DNA from: Glycomyces luteolus
GTDB lineage: Bacteria > Actinomycetota > Actinomycetes > Mycobacteriales > Micromonosporaceae
Reading direction: 5' to 3'
Length of the DNA: 64,000 nt
NCBI RefSeq assembly: GCF_027622875.1
Contig: NZ_JAPZVP010000012.1
Location: 1-64,000, forward strand
Below, in pieces: positions 53,393 to 62,552 of the stretch (position 1 is its first letter; each line of letters opens with the position of its first letter). Both the position numbers and the translations under genes were made by a program. The notes under the pieces are model-generated. The model ran no database searches, was not told where the DNA came from, and saw nothing but the letters and a program-made list of their open reading frames with translations.

Positions 53393-55969
53393 ATGACGAC
53401 CGCAACGAATGCGCTGGCGTGCCTGATAGCCGGGACGCTCCTCGCCGTGGGACTCCCGGCCGTCGCCTCGGCCGAGCCGGCTGAGCCGGTGCCCGTCGTC
53501 CACTACACCTTCGACGAACTCACGTCGCTGGGGGCGGGAGCGACCCTTGCGAACACCGGTTCAGGAGGAGCCGCCCTCGACGGGGTCGTCTCGAACACCG
53601 GTGCCGCGGTCGTCGCCGACGAGTCGGGCGGCTCGGCTGTGAAGTTCCCGGGCGGCGCCGGCGCTTCCACGACCGCGCCCTTCGCGACCATCCCGCTCGG
53701 CGCCGTCGCGGCCGGCCAGCAGGACATCACCTTGACCGCGCGCATCAAGCTCGACGCGACCGCGAACAACTGCCAGTGGCCGTTCATGATCGGCGAGTCC
53801 CGCACGAAGTACCTGTTCGCGACCACCGGCTGCGGTTCGGGCACCTACGGCGAGGCCGTGGACGGCTCGGTCAGGGCCACCGCGCGCCGGGCCGGCGTGC
53901 TCGGCACGGGATGGCACGACCTCCGGGTCGCACTCGACGGCGGCAGTCGCCTGTATTACTACATCGACGACGCGCTCGTCGCCTCGACCGCGACGACGCT
54001 CACGGCGGCCGACGCGGCAGGGTCGACCCGTTCCGGATGGCTCGCCAAGTCGCCCTACGGTGACGCGTTCTTCAACGGGACGATCGGCGACTTCGCCGTC
54101 TACGCGGAGTCTCTTGTCGACATCGATGACACCTGGTCGGTCTTCACCTCGTCGCTGGCGTTCGCCGACGGGGACGTCGTGAAGGTCCATCCGGACGAGA
54201 CGCGCACCCTCGCGCTGCCGACGACCGGCGGGGTCGTCTGGACGAGCTCGGATCCGGGCGTCATCGACCCGCTCACGGGCGCCGTCACCCCGCCCGCCGA
54301 AGGCGTCGCGACGGTCACGCTCAGCGCGACCCTGGCCTCGGGCGGCGAGACGCGCAGCGCCTCCTACACGCTCGCGACCTCCCGCCCCGCCGCCGGCGAC
54401 CCATACGGCTACCTCATGGTCCACTTCATCGAGGACGCCAACGGGTACGCGGAGAAGGTCTACTTCGACCTCAGCCGCGGCGACGACCCGACGAAGTGGG
54501 ACCGCCTCAACGCGGGCGACCCGATCCTCGCGTCGGACCTCGGCTCGACCGGCATCCGCGACCCCTACCTCGTGCAGAACCCGACCACGGGCGCCTACTA
54601 CCTCATGGCCACCGATCTGCGGGTCTTCGGCTGCCAGCCTTTCACCACGGGCGGACGGGAGTACGACTGCTCGCAGCACGGCAGCTGGCCCGCCGGAGCG
54701 AACCTCAGCCGCGAACTCGTCTTCTGGGAATCGGACGACCTCGTGAACTGGTCGGAGCCCTGGACCCTCCCGATCGCGCAGCCCGACCAGGGCATGGCCT
54801 GGGCACCCGAGGCGACGTGGGATCCGCTCGCCGAGCGCTTCGTCATGTACTGGTCGTCGAAGACCTACCCGACGACCCGGTTCCCGGACCAGGTGGCGAG
54901 CGAGGCGGGCGCCTACTCGAAGGTGCAGTACGGCTTCACGACCGACTTCCGCACCGACTACACCTACGGGGGCGTGATGATCGACAAGGGCCGCAACGTC
55001 ATCGACACGACGATCTACCAGTACGACGGCCGGACCTACCGCATCTCGAAGGACAACGGCGACGCGAACGTCGGCATCTGGATGGAGGCGACCGACGCGC
55101 CGGACTGGTGGCTGCCGACCACGACGTGGACGACCGTCGAGACGGCGATCGGCAAGGCCGACTACGGCTCGGTCGAGGGCCCGCTCATGTTCAAGGACAC
55201 GAACAAGGATGCCTGGTACGTCTACGTCGACCAGTACGGCGGCTCGTCGCAGGGCTACCGGCCGTACCGGGTGACCGGGCTGGAGACCGGCGACCTCGAC
55301 GACATCCTCTTCACGAAGATGTCCGCGAGCGAGTTCGACATGCTCTCGACCACCAAGCACGGCGTCGTCCGGCCGCTCCGGCTCGACGAGTACACCGCGC
55401 TCCGCAAGGCCGACTCGGTGTCCTCCATCGCGCCGGTCGCCGTCGAGACGACGGCGGGCGAGGCGCCCGCGCTGCCTGAGACCGCGACCGTCTCCTACGA
55501 GGACGCGCGGTTCGGCGCGGCCCGGATCGAGCGGGCCGTCACCTGGGACCAGATCGACCCGGGCGCGTACGCCGCCGAAGGGACCTTCACCGTGACGGGC
55601 GTCGTCGAAGGCGTACTGCCGGACCAGCAGTTCTCCGCAGACCACGCCGAGACGCTGCGCGCCCAGGCGACCGTGACGGTCCTGCCGCCTCCGCTCACCC
55701 TGGAGGCGGTGGCGTCGACGCGCTGCGTGGCAGGGAAAGTCCACATCGTCGCCAGCATCCGCAACGCCGATGACGAACCCGCCGGCATCGTTGTCACAAG
55801 CCTGTACGGAGCGAAGACCGTCACCGGGCTCGCCCCGGGGAGCACGGCCTCGGTCGTCTTCACGACGCGCCAAACCGCCGTTCCCGCAGGCGAGGTCGCG
55901 GTGGGCGGCACCTCGGCCTCGGGCGAGTACGACGGCGGGGCGGCCCATGCCGCCGCATCGTGCGGATGA
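53393..55969 (+). CDS. Secreted multidomain GH43 glycosidase C
   Basis: An 858-residue protein: signal peptide (ALACLIAGTLLAVGLPAVASA), LamG domain (VVHYTFDELTSLGAG, very like gene B) and one Ig-like domain. A GH43 propeller follows (about 335-670) with Asp in IRDPYL (near 390), WAPEAT (near 473) and VEGPLM (near 595). Then come a Big_4-like domain (VTWDQIDPGAYAAEGTFTVT) and the C-terminal module STRCVAGKV to ASCG. ATG 53393 was chosen for AGGAG seven bases upstream; an ATG at 53375 overlaps the gene B stop. It is co-transcribed with B and ends before a hairpin. Confidence 0.88.
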   Translation: MTTATNALACLIAGTLLAVGLPAVASAEPAEPVPVVHYTFDELTSLGAGATLANTGSGGAALDGVVSNTGAAVVADESGGSAVKFPGGAGASTTAPFATIPLGAVAAGQQDITLTARIKLDATANNCQWPFMIGESRTKYLFATTGCGSGTYGEAVDGSVRATARRAGVLGTGWHDLRVALDGGSRLYYYIDDALVASTATTLTAADAAGSTRSGWLAKSPYGDAFFNGTIGDFAVYAESLVDIDDTWSVFTSSLAFADGDVVKVHPDETRTLALPTTGGVVWTSSDPGVIDPLTGAVTPPAEGVATVTLSATLASGGETRSASYTLATSRPAAGDPYGYLMVHFIEDANGYAEKVYFDLSRGDDPTKWDRLNAGDPILASDLGSTGIRDPYLVQNPTTGAYYLMATDLRVFGCQPFTTGGREYDCSQHGSWPAGANLSRELVFWESDDLVNWSEPWTLPIAQPDQGMAWAPEATWDPLAERFVMYWSSKTYPTTRFPDQVASEAGAYSKVQYGFTTDFRTDYTYGGVMIDKGRNVIDTTIYQYDGRTYRISKDNGDANVGIWMEATDAPDWWLPTTTWTTVETAIGKADYGSVEGPLMFKDTNKDAWYVYVDQYGGSSQGYRPYRVTGLETGDLDDILFTKMSASEFDMLSTTKHGVVRPLRLDEYTALRKADSVSSIAPVAVETTAGEAPALPETATVSYEDARFGAARIERAVTWDQIDPGAYAAEGTFTVTGVVEGVLPDQQFSADHAETLRAQATVTVLPPPLTLEAVASTRCVAGKVHIVASIRNADDEPAGIVVTSLYGAKTVTGLAPGSTASVVFTTRQTAVPAGEVAVGGTSASGEYDGGAAHAAASCG

Positions 55970-55997
55970 GGTTCCTTTACCGATCGGTAGGCTTGAG

Positions 55998-56026
55998 GAG
56001 CCGCGCGGCACCCTGCGCGGCTCTCT
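55998..56026 (+). terminator. Terminator after GH43 C
   Basis: GAGCCGCGC pairs with GCGCGGCTC around an eight-base loop and is followed by TCTTA. Just before it, 55978-55989 (TACCGATCGGTA) is a 12-bp perfect palindrome of unknown role. Together they separate the enzyme genes from the regulator. Confidence 0.7.
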
Positions 56027-56072
56027 TACCCCCCGGCTTTGCGAAGAGGACGGACCCCCATGGAGGACACGC

Positions 56073-57095
56073 GTGGCGAACACGAGCGCTGACAAGCCGA
56101 ACATCCGGCAGGTCGCGCGGCTCGCCGGAGTCTCCCACATGACGGTGTCGCGGGTGCTCAACGAGTACCCGCACATCAAGGAGGCGACGAGGCGTCGTGT
56201 CCTGGAAGTCATCGAGGAGCTCGACTACCGCCCCAACATGGCCGCGCGCGCGCTCGCGACCCAGAGGAGCCAGCGCATCGGCGTCATCGTCGAGAGCGCC
56301 GTCGAGTTCGGACCGACGAGCACACTCCGCGCGCTGGAGTCCACGGCTCGTGGGGCGGGGTACGCGGTCAGCTCGATCGCTCTCGAGGACGGCGCCAGGA
56401 TCTCGCCGCAGGAGGCGGTCGACAACCTCACGACGCAGGGCGTCGACGCGCTCTGCGTCGTCGCTCCGCGCTCGTCGTCGATCGCGGCTCTGCGCAAGAT
56501 CTCGATCAACATCCCCGTGCTGGTCGTCAAACCCGACAGGGACCCGACGTTCCTCACCGTCTCGCTGGACCAGAAGCAGGGGACGACGCTCGCTGTCGAC
56601 CACCTCGTCTCCCTCGGGCACCGCGACATCCTCCACCTCGCGGGCCCCCTCGACTGGCTCGACGCGCGGGCCCGCGAGCGCGCCTTCCACGCGCGCGCGA
56701 AGTCGTGGGGCGTCCGGGAGCGCCCGATCGTCGTGGGCGACTGGAGCGCCGACTTCGCCTACGACTTCGCCAAGGGCATACAGGAGCTGCCCGACTACAC
56801 GGCGGTCTTCGTCGCCAACGACGAGATGGCGGTGGGGCTCGTCCACGGTCTGCACGAGCGCGGCATCGAAGTGCCCGGCGACATCAGCGTGGTGGGCTTC
56901 GACGATGTGCCGCTGGCCGCGCACGTGCTGCCGCCGCTCACGACCGTGCGGCAGAACTTCCGCGGGCTGGGCGTCGCGATGGTCGAGCTGCTCCGCGCGG
57001 CCATCGAGCAGCGCGAGATCCCGCGCGTGACAAGGATTCCCGCCGAGATCCTGGTGCGGTCGTCGACCGCCGCTCCCAGGGGGACGGCGTCATGA
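56073..57095 (+). CDS. LacI family transcriptional regulator of the furanose locus
   Basis: A 340-residue LacI protein. The N-terminal helix-turn-helix is NIRQVARLAGVSHMTVSRVL, with hinge helix DYRPNMAARALATQRS. A periplasmic-binding-like effector domain follows with IGVIVES, VSLDQKQGTTLAVDHLVSLG, GDISVVGFDDVPLA and LTTVRQNF. The GTG start follows GGAGGA by about six bases. It overlaps the ATPase gene by four bases (ATGA). The two identical operators at 47101 and 58668 are its likely targets, giving induction of enzymes and transporter by an imported sugar. Confidence 0.94.
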   Translation: MANTSADKPNIRQVARLAGVSHMTVSRVLNEYPHIKEATRRRVLEVIEELDYRPNMAARALATQRSQRIGVIVESAVEFGPTSTLRALESTARGAGYAVSSIALEDGARISPQEAVDNLTTQGVDALCVVAPRSSSIAALRKISINIPVLVVKPDRDPTFLTVSLDQKQGTTLAVDHLVSLGHRDILHLAGPLDWLDARARERAFHARAKSWGVRERPIVVGDWSADFAYDFAKGIQELPDYTAVFVANDEMAVGLVHGLHERGIEVPGDISVVGFDDVPLAAHVLPPLTTVRQNFRGLGVAMVELLRAAIEQREIPRVTRIPAEILVRSSTAAPRGTAS

Positions 57096-58687
57096 CCGCG
57101 CCTCGGCCCGTGGTGGAGATGTCGGGAATCACCGTCGAATTCTCGGGGGTGCGCGTGCTCGACGGCGTGGACCTCACGCTGTATCCGGGCGAGGTCCACG
57201 CGCTCATGGGGGAGAACGGCGCGGGGAAGTCGACGCTCATCGGCGCACTGACCGGGACGGTCCCGATCCTCTCCGGCGAGGTGCGCATCGAAGGCGAGGA
57301 GCGCATGCCGGCGGGTGTGGCGCGCAGCCGCGCCGAGGGCATCGCGACGGTGTTCCAGGAGACGCATCTGAGCCCGCATCTCACGGTCGCCGAGAACGTG
57401 ATGATCGGCAATGAGGCGCGCGGGCCGTTCGGCATCGACTGGAAGGCCAACCGCGCCCGCGCCGCCGAAGTGCTCGCCCGCCTCGGGCTCGACGACCTCG
57501 ACCCGCGCAGCCCCCTGTCGGCGCTGTCGCCGGCGGTGAAGCAGCTCGTGGCCGTGGCGCGGGCGCTCGTGGTGGAGCCGCGCGTGCTCGTCCTCGACGA
57601 GCCGACGTCGAGTCTCGATGCGGGAGAAGTGAACACGCTCCTGCGCGTCGTGCGCGGCCTGCGCGACCGCGGCGTCGCCATCCTCTTCGTCTCGCACTTC
57701 ATCGAGCAGGTCTTCGACGTCGCCGACCGGATGACCGTGCTGCGCGGCGGCCGTGTCGTGGGGGAGTGCCTGGCCGCCGACCTCGATCGCGCCGACCTGA
57801 TCTCGAAGATGATCGGCGAGGACATCGACGCGCTCAAGGCGCTGCGGTCGGAGCGGCTGGCGCACCATTACTCGGCCTCGGGCGAGCCGACGCTGCGGGC
57901 CTCCGCGCTCGGCCGGCGCGGCACGCTGGATCCGACGGACATCGAGCTCTCCCGCGGCGAGGTCGTCGGTTTCGCCGGGTTGAACGGCTCGGGCCGGACC
58001 GAGCTCGCACGCCTCATGGGAGGCGCTGAGCGGGCCGACAGCGGCGAGATCTGGATGGACGGCGCCCGCGTGCAGCTCCGCAGCCCCGGTGCGGCACTGC
58101 GCTGTCGCGTCGCGCTGTCGACCGAGCACCTCCGCGAGGAGGGGATCATCCGCGGGCTCACGGCCCGGGAGAACATCGTGCTCGCCCTGCAGGCGATGCG
58201 CGGATGGTCGCGCCCGCTGTCGCGCGGCGAGCAGGACGCGCTCATCGAGACGTACTTCGAGGCGCTCCATATCGCTCCCGACGACATCGACCGCCCCGTC
58301 GAGGAGCTGTCGGGCGGCACGCAGCAGAAGATCCTGCTCGCGCGCCTCCTCGCGACGCGGCCGCACGTGCTCATCCTCGACGAGCCGACGCGCGGCATCG
58401 ACATCGGCGCCAAGCTCGACATCCAACGGCGCGTGGCCCGGCTGGCGGGAGAGGGCGTCGCGGTCGTGTTCATCTCCTCGCAGCTGGAGGAGGTCGTGCG
58501 CCTGAGCGACCGGATCGTGGTGCTCAAGGACCGGGAGAAGATCGGCGAGCTCAGCAACGGCCCCGGCGTCACCGTCGACACGATCGTCGAGATGATCGCG
58601 GCCGACCTGGACGGAGATCCCGAGGAGTTATTCGGTCACGATTGTGACACGGGTCTTGCCTCCCCAAAATTGTTCCCGGTAACATAA
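57092..58687 (+). CDS. Sugar ABC transporter ATPase 1 (RbsA/MglA/YtfR type)
   Basis: A 531-residue tandem ATPase of the carbohydrate uptake transporter-2 family. Domain 1 has Walker A GENGAGKST, Q-loop VFQETHLSPH, signature LSPAVKQL and Walker B VLVLDEPTSSL. Domain 2 has the usual degenerate Walker A GLNGSGRTEL, signature LSGGTQQK and LILDEPTRGID. The last codons read KLFPVT before the stop and coincide with the LacI operator, so the tail of about 17 residues is longer than usual. A second ATPase of the same type lies at 59923; the two differ in sequence throughout. Confidence 0.9.
   Translation: MTAPRPVVEMSGITVEFSGVRVLDGVDLTLYPGEVHALMGENGAGKSTLIGALTGTVPILSGEVRIEGEERMPAGVARSRAEGIATVFQETHLSPHLTVAENVMIGNEARGPFGIDWKANRARAAEVLARLGLDDLDPRSPLSALSPAVKQLVAVARALVVEPRVLVLDEPTSSLDAGEVNTLLRVVRGLRDRGVAILFVSHFIEQVFDVADRMTVLRGGRVVGECLAADLDRADLISKMIGEDIDALKALRSERLAHHYSASGEPTLRASALGRRGTLDPTDIELSRGEVVGFAGLNGSGRTELARLMGGAERADSGEIWMDGARVQLRSPGAALRCRVALSTEHLREEGIIRGLTARENIVLALQAMRGWSRPLSRGEQDALIETYFEALHIAPDDIDRPVEELSGGTQQKILLARLLATRPHVLILDEPTRGIDIGAKLDIQRRVARLAGEGVAVVFISSQLEEVVRLSDRIVVLKDREKIGELSNGPGVTVDTIVEMIAADLDGDPEELFGHDCDTGLASPKLFPVT
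58668..58685. promoter_or_regulatory. LacI-type operator, copy 2
   Basis: AATTGTTCCCGGTAACAT, identical to 47101-47118. It overlaps the final codons and stop of ATPase 1 and lies 101 bp before the binding-protein gene, whose promoter should be in 58686-58780. Confidence 0.87.
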
Positions 58688-58786
58688 ATCGCGGCGCAGC
58701 CCCTGCGCCACTGCGATCGGCAGCGGACCCGTCCGGGTTCGGACCGTCGGACTTCCCTGCGTCCGACATCTCAAGGAGGAGAACCA

Positions 58787-59770
58787 ATGTCTGCAAAGCA
58801 GCGCCTTGCCCAGGTGGTCGGAACGGCGGCCGTCGGCGCCCTCGCACTCGGCCTCACCGCCTGTTCGGGCGGCGACTCCGGCGGCGACGACCTGACCACG
58901 ATCGGCTTCGTCGCGGTCGGCCCCGAGGGCGCCTGGCGAGAGGCGAACGAGACCAACATCCAGGACACCTTCACCGAGGAGGCGGGCTACGAGCTCAAGT
59001 ACGCCCCCGCCACCAACCTCGACCAGAAGTCGCAGATCGACGCCTTCACGTCGTTCGTCGACGAAGGCGTCGACGTCATCCTGCTCTCGGCCACCGAGGC
59101 CACCGGCTGGGAGGACTCGCTCCAGCGCGCGCAGGAGGCGGAGATCCCCGTGATCCTCCTCGACCGCGGCATCGAGCCCGACGACACCGACCTCTACGTC
59201 ACCCGCATCGCCCCCGACAACATCGAGGTCTCCACCGCCGTCGCCGACTGGGCCGTCTCGGCCTTCCCCGACGGCGCCAACTACTTCGTGCTCGAAGGCC
59301 CCGCGGGCGTCTCGGTCGTCAACGAGCGCAACGAGGGCTTCGACGCCGTCGCCGGCGCGCAGCCGAGCCTGGTCAAGGTCGGCGCGCAGACCGCGAACTG
59401 GTCCACCGAAGAGGCCAAGAGCGTCGTCGAGACGGTCCTCAAGTCCAACGACAACGACGTGCAGTTCATCTTCGCCCAGAACGACGAGATGGGCCTCGGC
59501 GCCGTCCAGGCCGTCCAGGAGGCCGGCCTCACCCCCGGCGTCGACGTCAAGATCGCCACGATCGACGGCACCAAGAACGCCCTCGGAGCACTCGCCGCCG
59601 GCGAGCTGAGCTTCGTGGCCGAGTACAACCCGCTCTTCGGCGAGACCGCCCTCGATGTCGTCGAGAAGGTCCTCGCCGGCGACGAGGTCGAATCGAGCAT
59701 CGTCGTGCCGAGCGCGACCTTCGACTCGCCCGAGGCGGCCGAGACGGCCCTGCCCGACCGCAAGTTCTAA
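58787..59770 (+). CDS. YtfQ-like furanose-binding lipoprotein
   Basis: A 327-residue substrate-binding lipoprotein with lipobox LTAC (Cys26) and a Peripla_BP_4 fold. Its sequence follows E. coli YtfQ, the galactofuranose-binding protein: GFVAVGPEGAWREANETNIQ near the start, QIDAFTSFVDEGVDVILL, EATGWEDSLQRAQEAEIPVI and LLDRGI. This points to a furanose ligand (galactofuranose or arabinofuranose). CAAGGAGGAG precedes the ATG. The gene has its own operator, which allows separate high expression of the binding protein. Confidence 0.92.
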   Translation: MSAKQRLAQVVGTAAVGALALGLTACSGGDSGGDDLTTIGFVAVGPEGAWREANETNIQDTFTEEAGYELKYAPATNLDQKSQIDAFTSFVDEGVDVILLSATEATGWEDSLQRAQEAEIPVILLDRGIEPDDTDLYVTRIAPDNIEVSTAVADWAVSAFPDGANYFVLEGPAGVSVVNERNEGFDAVAGAQPSLVKVGAQTANWSTEEAKSVVETVLKSNDNDVQFIFAQNDEMGLGAVQAVQEAGLTPGVDVKIATIDGTKNALGALAAGELSFVAEYNPLFGETALDVVEKVLAGDEVESSIVVPSATFDSPEAAETALPDRKF

Positions 59771-59796
59771 TCACCTGAGCGGCAGTACCTCCCGGC

Positions 59797-59875
<79 letters not shown>

Positions 59876-59922
59876 CAGACCACCCCCGCGGCGCGGCCGC
59901 GGCGACAGTTGTGGAGCACGCG

Positions 59923-61488
59923 ATGCCAGAATCGCTTCCGATCGTCGAGATGGCCGGCATCTCGATCTCGTTCCCCGGCGTGAAGGCGCTCGACGCGGTC
60001 GGGCTCCGGCTCTTCCCCGGCGAGGTGCACACCCTCATGGGCGAGAACGGAGCCGGGAAGTCGACGCTCATCAAGGCGCTCACCGGCGTCTACAAGATCG
60101 ACGAGGGCGAGATCCGCATCGCGGGCGAGCCGCGGCGCCTCAGCGGGACGGCCGACGCGCAGAGCGCGGGCATCTCGACCGTCTACCAGGAAGTCAACCT
60201 CTGCGCCAACCTCACCATCGGCGAGAACGTGATGCTCGGCCACGAGGTCAGGGGCGCCGCGGGCATCAACTGGCGGGCCACGCACCGGGCGGCGGGAGCG
60301 ACGCTCGAGAAGCTCGGGCTCGGCCACCTCAACCCGAAGCAGCCGCTCGCGACACTGCCGCTGGCCGTCCAGCAGCTCGTCGCGATCAGCCGCTCCATGG
60401 TGGCGAAGTGCAAGGTGCTCATCCTCGACGAGCCGACCTCCAGCCTCGACGCCAACGAGGTCGAGCAGCTCTTCACCGTCATGCGCGGCCTGCGCGACCA
60501 GGGCGTCGCCATCCTCTTCGTGTCGCACTTCCTCGACCAGGTGTACGCGATCAGCGACCGCCTCACCGTGCTGCGCAACGGCCGGTTCGAAGGCGAGTAC
60601 CGCACCCATGAACTCGACCGGGCCCAGCTCATCTCGAAGATGATCGGCAAGGACATCGCGGCCCTCAAGTCCCTCGGCGCGAAGGCCTCCCGCCGCGCGC
60701 GCCCGGACGCCGAACCGCTGTACTCCGCGAAGGGCATCAGCCGCAAAGGCGCGATCGACGAGGTCGACATCGACCTCCACCGCGGCGAGGTCGTCGGCCT
60801 CGCGGGCCTCCTCGGCTCCGGTCGCACCGAGCTCGCGCGCCTCATCTACGGCGCCGACCGCCCCGACACGGGCGAGGTGACCATGAACGGCGAGAAGGCC
60901 GAGATCTCGACACCCGCGAAGGCGCTCGCCCGGCGCATCGCCTTCTCGAGCGAGAACCGCAGGGACGAGGGCATCGTCCGCGATCTCAGCGTCCGCGAGA
61001 ACCTGGTCCTGGCCGTCCAGGCCCGCCGCGGTTGGGCGCGGCCGCTGCCGCGCCGCGAGCAGGACGCCATCGTCGAGAAGTACATGTCGGCGCTCGGCGT
61101 GCGCCCCGCCGACCCCGAGCGGCCCGTCCGCCTGCTCTCGGGCGGCAACCAGCAGAAGGTCCTCCTCGGACGCTGGCTCGCGACCGAGCCCGACATCCTC
61201 ATCCTCGACGAGCCGACGCGCGGCATCGACGTCGGGGCGAAGGCCGAGATCCAGGAGTACGTCTCGGTGCTCGCCGACGAAGGCCTCTCGGTCCTCTTCA
61301 TCTCCTCCGAGATCGAGGAGGTGGTCCGTCAGAGCGACCGCATCATCGTCCTCAAGGACCACCGGAAGATCGCCGAACTCGAAGGCGGTCAGGGCGTGTC
61401 CGCCGAATCCATCGTCACTGTCATCGCCGAGGACGGTCTCGGCGACCCGAGCGCGGACGCTGCTGTCCGCGAGGAGGTCACCACATGA
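59923..61488 (+). CDS. Sugar ABC transporter ATPase 2 (YtfR-like)
   Basis: A 521-residue tandem ATPase. Domain 1: Walker A GENGAGKST, Q-loop VYQEVNLCANLT, signature-like LPLAVQQLVAISRS and LILDEPTSSLD. Domain 2: GLLGSGRTELARL, LLSGGNQQKVLLGRWL and LILDEPTRGID. It fits YtfR-like proteins at full length and overlaps the permease gene by four bases, so this ATPase is the natural partner of the two permeases. ATG 59923 was chosen because GGAG is six bases upstream; GTG 59911 is possible. Confidence 0.92.
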   Translation: MPESLPIVEMAGISISFPGVKALDAVGLRLFPGEVHTLMGENGAGKSTLIKALTGVYKIDEGEIRIAGEPRRLSGTADAQSAGISTVYQEVNLCANLTIGENVMLGHEVRGAAGINWRATHRAAGATLEKLGLGHLNPKQPLATLPLAVQQLVAISRSMVAKCKVLILDEPTSSLDANEVEQLFTVMRGLRDQGVAILFVSHFLDQVYAISDRLTVLRNGRFEGEYRTHELDRAQLISKMIGKDIAALKSLGAKASRRARPDAEPLYSAKGISRKGAIDEVDIDLHRGEVVGLAGLLGSGRTELARLIYGADRPDTGEVTMNGEKAEISTPAKALARRIAFSSENRRDEGIVRDLSVRENLVLAVQARRGWARPLPRREQDAIVEKYMSALGVRPADPERPVRLLSGGNQQKVLLGRWLATEPDILILDEPTRGIDVGAKAEIQEYVSVLADEGLSVLFISSEIEEVVRQSDRIIVLKDHRKIAELEGGQGVSAESIVTVIAEDGLGDPSADAAVREEVTT

Positions 61489-62552
61489 GCGCGAACGCGC
61501 ACGGCCCGTCCGAGGCGCTGAAAGGCCTCGTCCGGCGCCAGTACTTCTGGGGCATCGTGGCCATCGCGCTGCTGCTCCTCGTCAACCTGATCAAGGACCC
61601 CGGCTACCTGGCGGTCTCCATCGGGTCGTCCGGCAACCTCGTCGGCAACGTCATCGACATCCTGCGCGCCGCGGCGCCGATCATCCTGATCGCCGTCGGC
61701 ATGTGCCTCGTCGTGGCCACCGGCGGGATCGACCTGTCGGTCGGGTCCGTCATGGTCGTCGCCGGAGCCGTGTCGATGGAATTCCTCAAGGGAGCCCCCG
61801 ACACGGTCGGTTCCGGCCTCGCCGCGATCGGCCTCGTCGTCGTCGTGAGCGCGGCCCTGGGCGCGGTCAACGGCGCGCTCGTGTCGGTCGTGGGCCTCCA
61901 GCCCTTCATCAGCACCCTCGTCATCATGCTGGCCGGCCGCGGCCTCGCGAAGGTCATCACGGGCGGGCAGAACACGTCCGCCACGAACGAGACGTTCAGA
62001 TGGATCGCGAACGGCTACGTCCTCGGTCTCCCCGTCGTGTTCCTCCTCGCACTGCTCCTCGCCGTCGCCATGGGACTCCTGGTGCGGCGCAGCGCACTCG
62101 GTCTCATGCTCGAGGCGATCGGCATGGACGCCAAGGCGGCCCGGCTCGCGGGCGTCAACCGCCGAGCGCTCCTGTTCACCGTCTACATCCTCGGGGGCGT
62201 GCTGGCGGGGTTCGCGGGCGTGTTCGCGACGGCCAGCGTCATGACCGTCGACGTCTCGCGCACGGGATACCAGCTCGAACTCGACGCCATCCTCGCGGTC
62301 GTCATCGGCGGCACGTCGCTCGCGGGCGGCAAGTTCAACATCACGGGCGCCGTCGTCGGCGCGATCCTCATCGCGACGCTCGACAAGACGGTCGTCTTCC
62401 TCGGCGTCTCGTCGTCGGCGACGCCCGCCTTCAAAGCCGTCGTCATCGTCGTGCTCTGCCTCCTGCAGTCGGAGCGGGTGCGGCGCATGTTCCGTCAACG
62501 CCGCGCGGCGGGTGCCGCCCGCCCGGCCGAGCGAGAGGTCGTCGCCGCATGA
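61485..62552 (+). CDS. Sugar ABC transporter permease 1 (YtfT-like)
   Basis: A 355-residue membrane protein of the BPD_transp_2 family with eight to ten helices. It has the family signature VATGGIDLSVGSVMVVAGA near residue 80 and SVVGLQPFISTLVIMLAGRG. GMDAKAARLAGVN, the ATPase-contact loop, and VIGGTSLAGGKFNITGAVVG follow. It pairs with the next permease, as YtfT does with YjfF in the galactofuranose system. The start codon ATG overlaps the ATPase stop. Confidence 0.92.
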   Translation: MSANAHGPSEALKGLVRRQYFWGIVAIALLLLVNLIKDPGYLAVSIGSSGNLVGNVIDILRAAAPIILIAVGMCLVVATGGIDLSVGSVMVVAGAVSMEFLKGAPDTVGSGLAAIGLVVVVSAALGAVNGALVSVVGLQPFISTLVIMLAGRGLAKVITGGQNTSATNETFRWIANGYVLGLPVVFLLALLLAVAMGLLVRRSALGLMLEAIGMDAKAARLAGVNRRALLFTVYILGGVLAGFAGVFATASVMTVDVSRTGYQLELDAILAVVIGGTSLAGGKFNITGAVVGAILIATLDKTVVFLGVSSSATPAFKAVVIVVLCLLQSERVRRMFRQRRAAGAARPAEREVVAA

